From the NCBI RefSeq assembly GCF_010468615.1, contig NZ_WUEH01000021.1, forward strand, positions 1-64,000: 64,000 bases of DNA, given 5' to 3'. This stretch comes from Pseudodesulfovibrio sp. JC047. GTDB taxonomy: Bacteria; Desulfobacterota; Desulfovibrionia; Desulfovibrionales; Desulfovibrionaceae. The notes under the pieces are model-generated. The model saw nothing but the letters and a program-made list of their open reading frames with translations. It searched no databases and was not told where the DNA came from. The position numbers and the translations under genes were made by a program. Positions 42,740 to 52,737 of this stretch are shown here, in pieces (position 1 is the first letter of the stretch; each line of letters opens with the position of its first letter).

Positions 42740-43991
42740 AAAGGACTCGGATGAATTTCGCGTTGGCCGAGCTAAGCGGAGTCGCGCTGGTTCCCTCCAC
42801 TTTTCGCAGACCAGCAATGCCAAAGCTAGAAAAACTTCAGGCAAGCCTTCATCAAAACGTTATACCCCGCAAGCGGTGGTTAAAGTTGCGGGATGGGCAA
42901 CGGCCCCTTCATCAGTCAAAAGAATGTTGGATTACATCGGACGAACCGAAGGCAAGGAAAATCAGGAGTTGGTCGACCTTGAAGCTGAAGATGGAGTCTT
43001 GCGTCGGGGGCAATTGGAAGTCGATGAGATTTACGATGAATGGAAACACGATTTTAAACGCAAACCACAACATGTGAAGAAACAGCCTCGTCATGCTGTT
43101 CATCTAATCTTATCTGCCTCAGCCAAACTGAATGAAGATAATATCGGCAAAACTTTGAAAGCTGCCCGTAGGGTGGCCGAAAAACATTTCGGGGAACCTG
43201 GCTATAAATATGCACTCGGAGTTCACCAGGACGGCAAATATCCGCATGTTCATATGATTGTGAACACCGTCAACACAGACAGGCAGGCCCCCAAGCTTCG
43301 GCTTGGGAAAAAACAAATTTTTGAAATGAGGCAGTCGTTGGCCACAGAGTTAACTAGGGAAGGCTTAGATCATGTTGCCACCAGAGGAAACAGCAAGGTC
43401 CGAAATCCAAAAACTAAGGGGGCGAAGCCCAATTCATTAGCCAAGGTCAAAAAGGTCTTGACCAAAATGGACAAAGAACAACGTCAGTTCGAAAGAGCGC
43501 TCACTCGAAAGAATCCACGAATCAATGCCATCCAGCATCGCCAACAACAAGCCAAGGTGCTGGATACATTACGTGCCCAGGTCAAAGACGACAGCTCTTT
43601 GAACAAAGAAGAAAGGTTGGAAGCTTTCAACCGGCTTCGCAAATTCCGGCGCGGCATCGAGAAGAAGGGAGTTAATGTGAAAATTGAGATACAAGCAACC
43701 GTCAATTTTTATGAAGTTCAGTTCAAAAAATGGAAAAAGAACGCCGAGCAGTTTAAGACAAACTATTACTTTCAGGGGAAGAAGGGACAAAAGGACGTGG
43801 CTTCAAATTTTGATGAAAAGAGCATGTTTTTACAAAAGAAACTGGAACGGTTTTTGAGAAAAGATTTGAAGCAACAAAACATTCCTGTTGAGGTGAAGAA
43901 AGCCATCCACAAACAGCTTCGTCCGCGGCTTAATGAAATAAAGAAAGTTCGCGAAATGAGTTTGGGAAACAGGCAAGCTTTTATAAAATAA
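42723..43991 (+). CDS. MobP-type relaxase
   Basis: This 422-aa relaxase nicks oriT and pilots the transferred strand. Motif III HQDGKYPHVH (residues 168-177, His168, Asp170, His175, His177) fits the HxDxxxxHxH metal site of MOB_P relaxases. A Tyr in KRMLDYIGRTEG (about 71) is a candidate nucleophile. The rest, from residue 230, is a basic, helical C-terminal region with no helicase domain, so the element is mobilizable rather than self-sufficient. AAGAAGG precedes the ATG at 42723. Confidence 0.85.
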   Translation: MASTSRKDSDEFRVGRAKRSRAGSLHFSQTSNAKARKTSGKPSSKRYTPQAVVKVAGWATAPSSVKRMLDYIGRTEGKENQELVDLEAEDGVLRRGQLEVDEIYDEWKHDFKRKPQHVKKQPRHAVHLILSASAKLNEDNIGKTLKAARRVAEKHFGEPGYKYALGVHQDGKYPHVHMIVNTVNTDRQAPKLRLGKKQIFEMRQSLATELTREGLDHVATRGNSKVRNPKTKGAKPNSLAKVKKVLTKMDKEQRQFERALTRKNPRINAIQHRQQQAKVLDTLRAQVKDDSSLNKEERLEAFNRLRKFRRGIEKKGVNVKIEIQATVNFYEVQFKKWKKNAEQFKTNYYFQGKKGQKDVASNFDEKSMFLQKKLERFLRKDLKQQNIPVEVKKAIHKQLRPRLNEIKKVREMSLGNRQAFIK

Positions 43992-44060
43992 CGACTTGCA
44001 TCCATTGCGGTCTCTTAGTATGCCCCGGAGAACTTAGATTCTATAAACAAAGGGGGATAT

Positions 44061-44729
44061 ATGCCTAAGAAAGTATTAATATTGGTTCAGGCACTTTTGG
44101 TTCTTTGCCTCGTGGGGTGCAGCGACAAACTCTCCAAAGAAACAGCAAAAGAGGTTCTTGAAAAGGACCTTATCGCTAAGCAGTCTAAGCGTTTTAGGAG
44201 TATTACTTTTGAGAAAGGCTCAGCCGGTTTTGAGTATTTCCAAAAAATGATTGCTGAGGGAAATTTTGAATTCAAAAAGAAGGAAGAACTTTGGAATGTT
44301 TTAAGTAAAGAACCATTGTTTGAAAAGATCTATTTGCCAAAGTCTGAGCTTGCTGGTGTGTTCGATAAAATCATAATTCGGGATGATCTTACTCTTACGA
44401 AAGCTACGGCGCTTGAAATCATGGAAAAAGCAATGAGGGGAAAACACAAGCTACAGCGCACAGTATTTTGTATTGTTGATTGTTGGATCACTCGTGAAGA
44501 AGTGCAAATAATTGATTCCGTTCTTAATGATGAAAAGGCGGGAACAGCAAAGGTTAAGTTCACCATTGCCGAAGTACCAATTGCTCCGTATTACGAAGAG
44601 CTTTTGGGCCTTGCGAAATCTGATCCGAAATTCCTTTCTAGGGTGTTTCAACTGAGAAAGCCCTATACGACTGAAGCTATGTTGAAAAGGTATGATGAAG
44701 GTTGGACAGTTGAATCTAAGTTTTTGTAA
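44061..44729 (+). CDS. Lipoprotein of unknown function
   Basis: This 222-aa lipoprotein has a signal peptide with lipobox LVGC (Cys20) and a mixed alpha/beta mature part without recognised motifs (YFQKMIAEGNFEFKKKEELWNVL, VFCIVDCWITREE). Its membrane anchoring next to mobilization genes suggests entry exclusion or surface defence, but that is unproven. A GGGGGAT ribosome-binding site precedes the ATG. A strong terminator follows at 44827. Confidence 0.65.
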   Translation: MPKKVLILVQALLVLCLVGCSDKLSKETAKEVLEKDLIAKQSKRFRSITFEKGSAGFEYFQKMIAEGNFEFKKKEELWNVLSKEPLFEKIYLPKSELAGVFDKIIIRDDLTLTKATALEIMEKAMRGKHKLQRTVFCIVDCWITREEVQIIDSVLNDEKAGTAKVKFTIAEVPIAPYYEELLGLAKSDPKFLSRVFQLRKPYTTEAMLKRYDEGWTVESKFL

Positions 44730-44826
44730 GGAAAATAAAAAAAGTCATCGCCGTTGGCAGTACACATTTTGAGTGAAGAAAGTGTTCCTGAATTTATTCT
44801 GTGGATTTGCTTTATCTATAAACGTT

Positions 44827-44868
44827 ATGACGCGGTTTCGCCAGCAGGCGGACCGCGTCATTCTTTTT
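44827..44868 (+). terminator. Strong intrinsic terminator after the lipoprotein gene
   Basis: A long stem ATGACGCGGT...ACCGCGTCAT with internal CGCC/GGCG pairs is followed by TCTTTTT. It ends the mob-lipoprotein transcription unit. The remaining sequence to 45065 shows no credible gene. Confidence 0.8.
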
Positions 44869-45065
44869 AAGGCCTGATAGAAATCTAGTGTTAACCACCA
44901 AGGCAAATAGATGAACAATTGATTAAGATTGTTTTTGTTCTCCCAAAACGTGCCTCACTTTCTACTCAAAATTTAGCACGAAAAAGTATTACTTATTTCG
45001 TGACAGGTAGTTCCATTCACCAACGCGTGTCGCCTTGCTCTAAATATGTCCAATCGAAGCCCTAT

Positions 45066-46178
45066 TTAATCTATGTTCGGCAAGTCTTTAGCAAGTCCAA
45101 GGCAAATGAATTCATAATTGTCAGAATTACTATCGAGTTGGAAATCTTCAAATTGAGCATGATGTGCGATAATCTCTGGAGCAGGTAGCCCATTAGGTTC
45201 TTTCCCACTCACAAATCCGTATACTTTCTTGCTCCCTCTTTTGTTGTGAATCATCACGTATGCATTTATATTTGCAGAATTGATCCTCTCAGAACGCTGG
45301 GCAACATGACAAAAGGTCCAAGCCATTTCTTTTTCATTTTTTACCATAGTCGGAGCATCGGGCAGGTGTTTAAGAGCTTCTTCTAAACGATCTGAGAATA
45401 CTTTGGAGTACTCAATATTGAGATATGAACGTTGGTTAATATCCAAATATGACTCAGGCAATGTTTCCAAATCAAAATCTTCACCAACCAATGAAACAAT
45501 CGTTCTTAACCACGCTTCATGTTGGCCTTGGGTTGGCGCTGGATTATCCAACAGACGCTCAAGAATCAATTGGCGAATGGTGACGCTCTCTACATTTCCC
45601 TTATAGTATATTAAACTATCATCTTGAGAGTAGTATCCAACCTGACAAGATTGATCAAAAGAGTAAAAGCCGCTGGTGACGTGGACAGCATCACGCAAGA
45701 ACAGCCTGGAGTATGATATTGATTTATCGATTAAATTCTCATTTCTCTTGTATGCAGGGGCACAGTAACCAATATCCTCCAAAGCTGCCGCGACTACATT
45801 CTTTTCCCACAAGACCTGCTTGGCCGCTTGCTCCAGCAGGTGAGAATGAAAAGCCTTTATAAGAAAATCATCTAGGGAATTATAAGTAGAAGTACCAGCA
45901 CCATTAATCTTGCACTCGATGGGTGAACTAAAATGGTGTGGAAGCAAGTCGCCTAATGAATGTTCTCGAATACAGACCCGCCATGTTCCAGGGTATTTTT
46001 CTAACCCTCGTATCCTAAAATACAACTCACCAAATTCATTCGAATCAGATCCATCGGTTACGATTTGCCAACCCAATTTAATCATGAAAGCCAACAGGCA
46101 AGCTTGATGATTGGGAAGGTTCTCAAATTCGACAAGTTCTTCATCGCCTGTGATTTTTCGCGTTGGGAGTGCCTTCAT
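45066..46178 (-). CDS. Uncharacterized protein paired with the DnaB-like gene
   Basis: I do not recognise this 370-aa protein. It has no signal peptide or long membrane segment. Notable parts are WRVCIREHSLGDLLPHHFSSP (about 67-87), a central all-helical region, and a C-terminal MAWTFCHVAQRSERINSANINAYVMIHN. TAGGAGAAACTC precedes the ATG at 46178. It starts 15 bp behind the stop of the DnaB-like gene on the same strand, so the two form an operon and probably act together. No nuclease or toxin motif is apparent. Confidence 0.6.
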   Translation of the reverse strand: MKALPTRKITGDEELVEFENLPNHQACLLAFMIKLGWQIVTDGSDSNEFGELYFRIRGLEKYPGTWRVCIREHSLGDLLPHHFSSPIECKINGAGTSTYNSLDDFLIKAFHSHLLEQAAKQVLWEKNVVAAALEDIGYCAPAYKRNENLIDKSISYSRLFLRDAVHVTSGFYSFDQSCQVGYYSQDDSLIYYKGNVESVTIRQLILERLLDNPAPTQGQHEAWLRTIVSLVGEDFDLETLPESYLDINQRSYLNIEYSKVFSDRLEEALKHLPDAPTMVKNEKEMAWTFCHVAQRSERINSANINAYVMIHNKRGSKKVYGFVSGKEPNGLPAPEIIAHHAQFEDFQLDSNSDNYEFICLGLAKDLPNID

Positions 46179-46193
46179 GAGTTTCTCCTACAC

Positions 46194-47114
46194 TTATTCA
46201 GTGATCCCATCGAGTAGCTCACTGAGGGAAGTCGTTGCGCCCATGTTTTCGAATAGCCCGTATTCCTTAATAAAGAACAATTCACATCTGCCGGTCGGGC
46301 CACAATGCTGTTTGGCTATAATGATTTCAGCATGATTTTTGAGAGGGTTGTCTTCAGATTTGTTGTATGCACTGTCGCGGTATAAAAAAATAATGTTGTC
46401 GGCGTCATCTTCGATGGCACCAGAATCTCGAAGATCAGGAAGCATGGGACGTTTATCAGTTCTTTCCTCAACTTTCCTGTTAAGCTGAGAAAGTAAAATC
46501 ACATGTGTTTTGGTTTCTCGGGCAAGGACTTTAAACATACGAGTCATATCTGCAATTTCTTGATCTCTTGGTGGCCTTGGATTTGTGGGCTGTAAGAGTT
46601 GCAAGTAATCAATTAAAATAAGGCCAGCTCCATATGTCTTAACGTGCTCATGAGTAACCTCAACAATTTTGGCACCCGTAATTGACGGCTCGTCATGAAT
46701 TTGAATGGGGGCATCGGCGAGCAAGTCTGCTCCTTCAGAAATTCTTAACCATTCCAGGTCTTCAAGATTGCCAGTTTTCAAATTGGTATTTACAATTTTA
46801 CATTGAAATGAAATCATCCGAGTTAATATATTTTCTACCGTTTCTCCTGGAGAGAATATAAGCACTGGAGTGTCAGATTTAATAGCGGCCCGTGTGCCAA
46901 GATTAAGAGCGAAGCTAGTCACTCCCATTGACGGGCGCCCTGCTATGACTGTGAGTTGGCTTTCTTGCAATCCAGCAGTTATGCAATCTAAGTCATAAAA
47001 GTGTGTTTGAATCCCAGTGACGGAGCTTTTAGTATCAAAACGGTCGGTTGTTTTCTGAAGTGCCGACTCCACGGCATCTTTCGCACTCCAGGTCTTGTTC
47101 TCGTATTGCGACAT
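46194..47114 (-). CDS. DnaB-like RecA-fold protein with degenerate active site
   Basis: This 306-aa protein equals the C-terminal ATPase domain of the replicative helicase DnaB and lacks the N-terminal domain. Alignment by eye with DnaB shows key changes: Walker A reads GRPSMGVTS (residues 59-67, the Lys is Val65), the catalytic Glu of FSLEMS is Gly90 (FSPGETVE), and the arginine-finger KQRNG is KQHCG (His270). Walker B LILIDYLQLL and LSQLNRKVEERTDKRPMLPDLRDSGAIEDDAD are intact. It should not hydrolyse ATP. The ATG at 47114 has AAAGGAAG upstream; a GTG at 47180 is the alternative. Confidence 0.78.
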   Translation of the reverse strand: MSQYENKTWSAKDAVESALQKTTDRFDTKSSVTGIQTHFYDLDCITAGLQESQLTVIAGRPSMGVTSFALNLGTRAAIKSDTPVLIFSPGETVENILTRMISFQCKIVNTNLKTGNLEDLEWLRISEGADLLADAPIQIHDEPSITGAKIVEVTHEHVKTYGAGLILIDYLQLLQPTNPRPPRDQEIADMTRMFKVLARETKTHVILLSQLNRKVEERTDKRPMLPDLRDSGAIEDDADNIIFLYRDSAYNKSEDNPLKNHAEIIIAKQHCGPTGRCELFFIKEYGLFENMGATTSLSELLDGITE

Positions 47115-47418
47115 CAAAGCTTCCTTTGGTGGAATGTTTTGAGCAGTTGCTTGTTCAGTTATTAGCTCTCCCACTATCACGACTTTGTGCGCATTTCAAA
47201 TATAAAACTTCTTGTTTTATCTAGCCTTTGGAGTTTTAAAAAAGGACAAACATATGACCAAGCTCAAATTGTCATTGAGACTTTTACAGCTATACAACGC
47301 TGACACCCAAGATCAATGCAAATAGGATATCTAATTATTGATACCCGTAGTATTTTCAGATAGCTTCCAGCTGAAACATGTGTTTTCTTAATATGTTGAT
47401 TAGAATGTCGGAGGGATC
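47115..47418. other. Divergent promoter region between DnaB-like and Mrr-like genes
   Basis: This 304-bp AT-rich region includes ORF 5' codons of the DnaB-like reading frame up to 47180 (if the GTG is used), and otherwise shows no gene. The two divergent defence-related units probably share it for regulation. No clear operator was found. Confidence 0.45.
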
Positions 47419-48456
47419 ATGGCTGTTTGGTTAGTTCGCGCAGGCTCGCATGGAGAATTTGAACAAAAATTTATTCAAGATGAACGTATATATGTCACTT
47501 GGGAAGATTTGGATAAAAATATTGAAAAGCTTGCCGACAAAGAATCTCTCTTTTCGCTTTTAGATTCGATGCATCCCGATTCAAAGCCTAAACGTCTTCA
47601 CAACTGGGTAAGCCAGATATGGCCTTTCGCCCATGAAATGGCAATTGGTGACCTTGTTGTCGTTCCACTAAAGAGCCAGTCTGTTATTTACTTTGGCGAA
47701 ATTACTGGCCCCTACCAATTTGAACCAGAAGGACCTAACCCTTACTATCACTGGCGTTCGGTCAAATGGGTTGGCGAAGCTATTCCTCGATCTCATTTTG
47801 GACAAGACCTCTTGTATACATTCGGTGCCTTCTTAACGATCTGCCGTGTCCAGCGAAACAATGCCGAGAAACGCATTGAAGCAATGCGCCAAAATGACTG
47901 GAAAGCTGAGAAAAAAGCGGATGTCATTTCTTCTTCTATGGAACCATATACAAATGGTTCAAGCGAATCGATCAACCTTGAAGAATTAGCCAGAGATCAA
48001 ATTGCTAAAATAATTGAAGCCAAGTTTAAAGGGCACAGCTTGACTCGTTTAGTGGAAGCTATTCTAAAGGCTCAAGGATACACAACGTATCGCAGCCCAG
48101 AAGGAGCTGACGGAGGAGCAGACATTCTCGCAGGAGCTGGCCCGCTTGGTTTTGGAGAGCCACGTCTTTGCATTGAAGTAAAATCTGAAAGTACGCCGAT
48201 AGACCGTCCCACTGTTGACAAGCTGCTTGGGGCCGTAACAAAATTTGGAGCAAATGAAGGACTATTCGTTTCCTGGAGTGGCTTCAAATCAACAGTTCCC
48301 AAAGAGCTTGCTGCCAGCTTTTTCCGAGTTAGGCTTTGGTCACAAAAAGATCTTATTGAACAGCTGCTAGCGAACTACGACAAACTCGATGAAGATTTAC
48401 AAGCAGAGCTCCCGTTAAAACGGATATGGACAATTACATTGCCCGAAGACGACTAG
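47419..48456 (+). CDS. Mrr-type restriction endonuclease
   Basis: This 345-aa protein has a C-terminal Mrr-like PD-(D/E)xK nuclease domain. The catalytic residues are D235 (GADGGADIL) and E253-x-K255 (CIEVKSE). The N-terminal part (residues 1-145, LVVVPLKSQSVIYFGEITG) looks like a PUA/EVE-type base-recognition domain. Mrr-type enzymes often cut methylated DNA, so a type IV role against modified invading DNA is likely. GGAGGGATC precedes the ATG at 47419. It is convergent with the type IIG gene, with 174 bp between their stop codons. Confidence 0.8.
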   Translation: MAVWLVRAGSHGEFEQKFIQDERIYVTWEDLDKNIEKLADKESLFSLLDSMHPDSKPKRLHNWVSQIWPFAHEMAIGDLVVVPLKSQSVIYFGEITGPYQFEPEGPNPYYHWRSVKWVGEAIPRSHFGQDLLYTFGAFLTICRVQRNNAEKRIEAMRQNDWKAEKKADVISSSMEPYTNGSSESINLEELARDQIAKIIEAKFKGHSLTRLVEAILKAQGYTTYRSPEGADGGADILAGAGPLGFGEPRLCIEVKSESTPIDRPTVDKLLGAVTKFGANEGLFVSWSGFKSTVPKELAASFFRVRLWSQKDLIEQLLANYDKLDEDLQAELPLKRIWTITLPEDD

Positions 48457-48630
48457 CCCCAGAACTCATTGACTTTCTTTCAAGCAAACTGGGTTGCCTA
48501 TTCGTCACCATAAACAACTTGAGTATCATAGCCGACTCTCCGCATCAGAACTCCCCGTTGCAAGGGCGCTATAAATCTCAACACCTACTATTATTAAATT
48601 GCCATATTTTTTTTATACAGCTACGACTTC

Positions 48631-51600
48631 TTAGGGCTGCCAATTCACTATTTGTTGTCGTATTTCGTCAAAGGCTTTGTCCTGCATATCCTCATCTCTA
48701 GTCCTAGCTTCTACCAATGCTTGGATGGTTTCATCTCTTCTCGCCACAAATTGCTGATACCTCTTATGCAGTAGCTTACAGTCCTCTTTGTGATGAGGAA
48801 CTCTGATTAAACCTCTAGTGCCAGCACTCGCAATTAAGATCACAAGTGGAACTTGGCTAGATTCTTTCAGTTCAACAACCTTAAGCACCTTTTTCCCCTT
48901 AACAAACTCTACGCCATGATCAACAAGTAGACTTTTATGAGGGTTAGCCAAACCTGCTGTAGGTAACTCATAAGTATCAAATGGTTTCTTTCTATCCAAG
49001 AAATCTGGATCATACTTTTGAAGTAATCTGCTATGATTTTTTACAATTTCTTCAAATATCTGCGTTCCGATCTCTAGCGAAGTAGCAGGAGTGCACCGCT
49101 TAGCTGTTTTCTTATTCGCTATGGCTTTTTCTTCCATCTGGCGTGTTTGCTCATAATGTTGCCCAACATACTCATAAATCTCAGAGAGTAAGGTTTCCCG
49201 CCTTTCCTTCGATTTTTCACCAAGCATCTCAAGGACAGCATCATCAAGCTCTCTCCTGTCTGCCATATCGAGCTCACATTCATCGGACAGCAGCTCAAGT
49301 TCGGCATCCTTTCCTTTTGCTAGATATGCCATCCTCCTAAGACGTTTTTCCGACAAAAAGTTCATTGCCTTACGATTTTTCATTTTTGAGAATGCGTTGC
49401 CGATACGTTTCGCTGATGACTTGGATGCCTTTGAATAATCAGGCACCAACATCATATTTACATCAATTACTTCTGTTTTTAAGTTACCCTCAACTCCAAC
49501 AGGCCGCCCGAATTGATGTTTAGACAGTGTTACAATGGTTGAGTTAAGGACTCCAGCTACAAGATTTGCGTCGATTTTACTTGATATGTGGACGTCGTAT
49601 AGATTGCAATTACACTGCAAATGATGCTCATTAAATGGTGCTACATGTTTGTATTGCTGTGATTTCGGCCAAAAGACAACACCTCTTCTGTGACCAGTGA
49701 GATCGTACCACTCCCGTTCCTCAGTCACCCTTGAAGCGCATGTGGCTCCTTTGTGATAATTCTGAGCTTCTCCCCACTCAATATAATCAAGAACGTGAGT
49801 TCCTTTCAGTTTCTTTTTGCTGTCTTTAACTAACAGAATTAAACGGCCACAATCTCCGGGCTGGACGGTAAATTCTCCCACCTCCATAAGGCTGTGGACT
49901 TCCGGCTCAAGATATTCAGATTCAATGGGTCGAATCTCGCCCCGTTGCTCTCCACAGAGGACGAGTTTTATCTCCCCGGCTTCCACAGAGTCTCTATTGA
50001 CTCCATAAATCTTGTAAAATTCGAGAGCATCTTCATACTCATCCAAACATTTTACGCTACAATCTTTTGGGTAGAAAAATACGTCTTTCCCGGACTTAAC
50101 CCCGAAGCGAATTTTCGCAGTATTTCCAAATGGGACAAAGAGATCCTTGTATGCATCTACTAAGTTAAACCACAAATCTGGAGCCCTTAGAAAAACTCCC
50201 CACTTCCCACCGAGGTAATTATCACTATCTCCATCGCGGTTCGACCTTTTGAGCACTTGCCCAATGCTTACACCTTCTTTCCAAAGTTGACTTTGCGAAA
50301 TCAATCGGACTCTATACTCCGAGGTTATTGTATTTTGAGAAAGTTTAAGAATTTCATCTCTGAAAGAGTCAACGACATTAACTGCTCCAGCCATAGTTCC
50401 ATCATGCTGGAGAATACTCTTAATTGGCACTCTGAGCTGAACGAAACGCACAGCGTTTGACATTCGTGCCGATTGTGATGATTGTTTGCGTAGTATAGTG
50501 ATGGCTGTGGTAACCCTAGCCCCGACGAACCAGGGTTCATCAACACTTTCAAAAACAGCCAATATTTCAAAATTCTCTAGCAACCACTTTTGCAACTTAA
50601 AACCATAGTCAGTATCTAACCACTGACTTGATGTTAAAAAAGCTAGGACGCCATCATCTTTTAAAAATGAAGCCGCGTGTGGCCAAAAATAGCAATGTAT
50701 ATCGCTCCTTGCTCCCAGCTCAGCCCCTGCTTCCAATTTGACAAGGTCTCGATAGAATTCCTTCGTGCCTTTTGATGGTGTTTTTCTTTTTTTACTTGTT
50801 TTGGGAATCAACTCTTGTCTTATGTAAGGAGGATTACCTACAATGGCATCAAACTCTGGCATTTCCAAATCAACTTTTTGAATTTCCCCAAGCCCTTTTG
50901 TCTTTATGTGCTGAGGTAAGGACATAAAACGATTGTTCAGCCGCACATCAAAAAAGTTACTGCATGCGACCCTTGGATAATTTTCATCATCAATTAGGTC
51001 TCTTGTCGCCAAGTTGATAGTTGTTAAATGGGCTGCATAGTTTGATATGTCTAACCCATACACTTCACTCAGTAGATCTTTGTGCTTTCTGCCGGGGTGT
51101 ATCTCCCTTTTTCGAGTGTAAGCCCGGACAAGAAAAGTTCCACCACCACACGCAGGATCCAATACTTTTTCCTCTCCTGAAAATATCGAAAAACTATTAA
51201 TGAGATCGACAACCTCTACACGAGTATAAAATTGCCCGTATTTGTGACGTTCTTCTGGGCTTATTAATCGTTCAAAAATACTACCAATAACATCATAGTC
51301 GAGCTTAGAAAAATCAAACTCATGAATTTGATCAATCAACTCCTTCCAATATTGAACGGAATAATCAGAGTAGAATGGAATTCTATTACCAATAGAGACA
51401 TGAGAAATACCAAATACGGTTTCATAGTCTTTTGTGACTCTTTTGGCCTCTTCAAAACATCCTTCAAGATGAAGTCTCAAATCTTCACCTTTAGTGATGT
51501 GATCTGGTACAACAATTTTTTCAATGCTGTTCCCGTAGCGTTTCAGCAGAGCCTCGTGGAATACTAGTTTATTCAGCAATGAATAGCAGGCAAATTTTGA

Positions 51601-52293
51601 TGCTCTTTCCAAATTTTCATATATGCCAATTGTATCATCTCTGATCACCCATCCTTGGTCATCACGCATCCAATTATTCAATTCATGTTCAAATTTAGTC
51701 TCCTTGTATTGCTTATTAAGCTCCTCAATTGAAAATAAAATGGGAGTACTGAGTGCAGACTCAAGGATATCAATAAACTGCTCATCGAGATCCTTCGATC
51801 CTATATCCACTGCCCCAGAAATAATGTCTGCAAATTCATTTAGAAAAGACGCGAGCCACTTTTTAATTGAATCAACAACAGGCTGATGTCTTAAGTGGCT
51901 TGGTTTAGTAATAGATGCAACATGCCGTCTGAGATAACCACTCTCGCTAGCTTTAGAGCTATCAGTTGAGAGTTTCCATAAAACAAACTCGTTTACATTC
52001 CACGTAAAAAAATATTCAGCATTAGCCTTTTGGGCTTTATGTCTAGCATCTTTTACAACAGCCGTATTATATGGACTACCTCCATCCTTTCGATATGGAA
52101 GCTTAACCTCTCCAGTAAGAACTATTTTCTTATCTTTTCCATAAAGGGTAAGATCGCGCCGTTTCCTCGAATTTTCGACGTATTGCTCACAGTTCGCTTC
52201 TGAGAAAGGTAACGCGGGGTTATAGCTGATTGCGTCATTGATCCAGCTTGAAACATCAGAGGTAAATTCCCATTCGTTAATATCTGTTGCCAT
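48631..52293 (-). CDS. Type IIG restriction enzyme/N6-adenine methyltransferase
   Basis: This 1220-aa single-chain enzyme combines cutting and methylation. The N-terminus has a nuclease-like motif around D47 and E62-V-K64 (LTGEVKLPY). GQFYTRVE (353-360) is motif X-like, VLDPACGGGTF (377-387) is motif I with the AdoMet loop, and NPPY (487-490) is motif IV of N6-adenine methyltransferases. The rest is a specificity region. The length fits type IIG enzymes, and I judge a BREX PglX assignment less likely as no BREX genes are near. The ATG at 52293 is followed by a fully open frame. Confidence 0.82.
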   Translation of the reverse strand: MATDINEWEFTSDVSSWINDAISYNPALPFSEANCEQYVENSRKRRDLTLYGKDKKIVLTGEVKLPYRKDGGSPYNTAVVKDARHKAQKANAEYFFTWNVNEFVLWKLSTDSSKASESGYLRRHVASITKPSHLRHQPVVDSIKKWLASFLNEFADIISGAVDIGSKDLDEQFIDILESALSTPILFSIEELNKQYKETKFEHELNNWMRDDQGWVIRDDTIGIYENLERASKFACYSLLNKLVFHEALLKRYGNSIEKIVVPDHITKGEDLRLHLEGCFEEAKRVTKDYETVFGISHVSIGNRIPFYSDYSVQYWKELIDQIHEFDFSKLDYDVIGSIFERLISPEERHKYGQFYTRVEVVDLINSFSIFSGEEKVLDPACGGGTFLVRAYTRKREIHPGRKHKDLLSEVYGLDISNYAAHLTTINLATRDLIDDENYPRVACSNFFDVRLNNRFMSLPQHIKTKGLGEIQKVDLEMPEFDAIVGNPPYIRQELIPKTSKKRKTPSKGTKEFYRDLVKLEAGAELGARSDIHCYFWPHAASFLKDDGVLAFLTSSQWLDTDYGFKLQKWLLENFEILAVFESVDEPWFVGARVTTAITILRKQSSQSARMSNAVRFVQLRVPIKSILQHDGTMAGAVNVVDSFRDEILKLSQNTITSEYRVRLISQSQLWKEGVSIGQVLKRSNRDGDSDNYLGGKWGVFLRAPDLWFNLVDAYKDLFVPFGNTAKIRFGVKSGKDVFFYPKDCSVKCLDEYEDALEFYKIYGVNRDSVEAGEIKLVLCGEQRGEIRPIESEYLEPEVHSLMEVGEFTVQPGDCGRLILLVKDSKKKLKGTHVLDYIEWGEAQNYHKGATCASRVTEEREWYDLTGHRRGVVFWPKSQQYKHVAPFNEHHLQCNCNLYDVHISSKIDANLVAGVLNSTIVTLSKHQFGRPVGVEGNLKTEVIDVNMMLVPDYSKASKSSAKRIGNAFSKMKNRKAMNFLSEKRLRRMAYLAKGKDAELELLSDECELDMADRRELDDAVLEMLGEKSKERRETLLSEIYEYVGQHYEQTRQMEEKAIANKKTAKRCTPATSLEIGTQIFEEIVKNHSRLLQKYDPDFLDRKKPFDTYELPTAGLANPHKSLLVDHGVEFVKGKKVLKVVELKESSQVPLVILIASAGTRGLIRVPHHKEDCKLLHKRYQQFVARRDETIQALVEARTRDEDMQDKAFDEIRQQIVNWQP

Positions 52294-52737
52294 TTTATTC
52301 TCAATATTTATTAACTGTTATGATCGTTTCGTATCTCAACCAGCGACATGGTCCAACCTTATACTTTTTACACTTAAAGCATGACAGCATTGCAAAACCC
52401 ACACAAAGCTAAAAACGCTCTGGTGAAACTTATCTTTTTGCCCTGAACGGTCTATTTGATACCAATCGTTGCCAGTCTTGATATTAGCTGTTCGTAAGCA
52501 CCACCATTCTTGGCAAGAACGGATTTGATAAGTAGACGAGAGGCTTCTTGCTAAGTTGGCTATCGTATTAAACCATGAATGGTAGATACAGTAACCTAAG
52601 AGGTTCTGTAAACGATACTTTTGATCAAAGAAACAGCGCTTACGAGTTTAATCGTTAACTGTGATTTAGCCATGGTAGTCTTACAGACGCCCCCCCCATT
52701 TCTAAGGCAGCCCTTATAGCAACTCTATGCTTTCATT

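Noticed and set aside
44919-45188. 89-aa plus-strand ORF overlapping the end of the 370-aa gene
   Set aside because: It overlaps a longer, well-formed minus-strand gene, lacks a ribosome-binding site and follows no promoter.
48631-52293. BREX PglX assignment for the large methyltransferase
   Set aside because: The methyltransferase motifs would allow it, but no BREX partners (brxA, brxB, brxC, pglZ, brxL) are near and there is an N-terminal nuclease-like motif, so type IIG is simpler.
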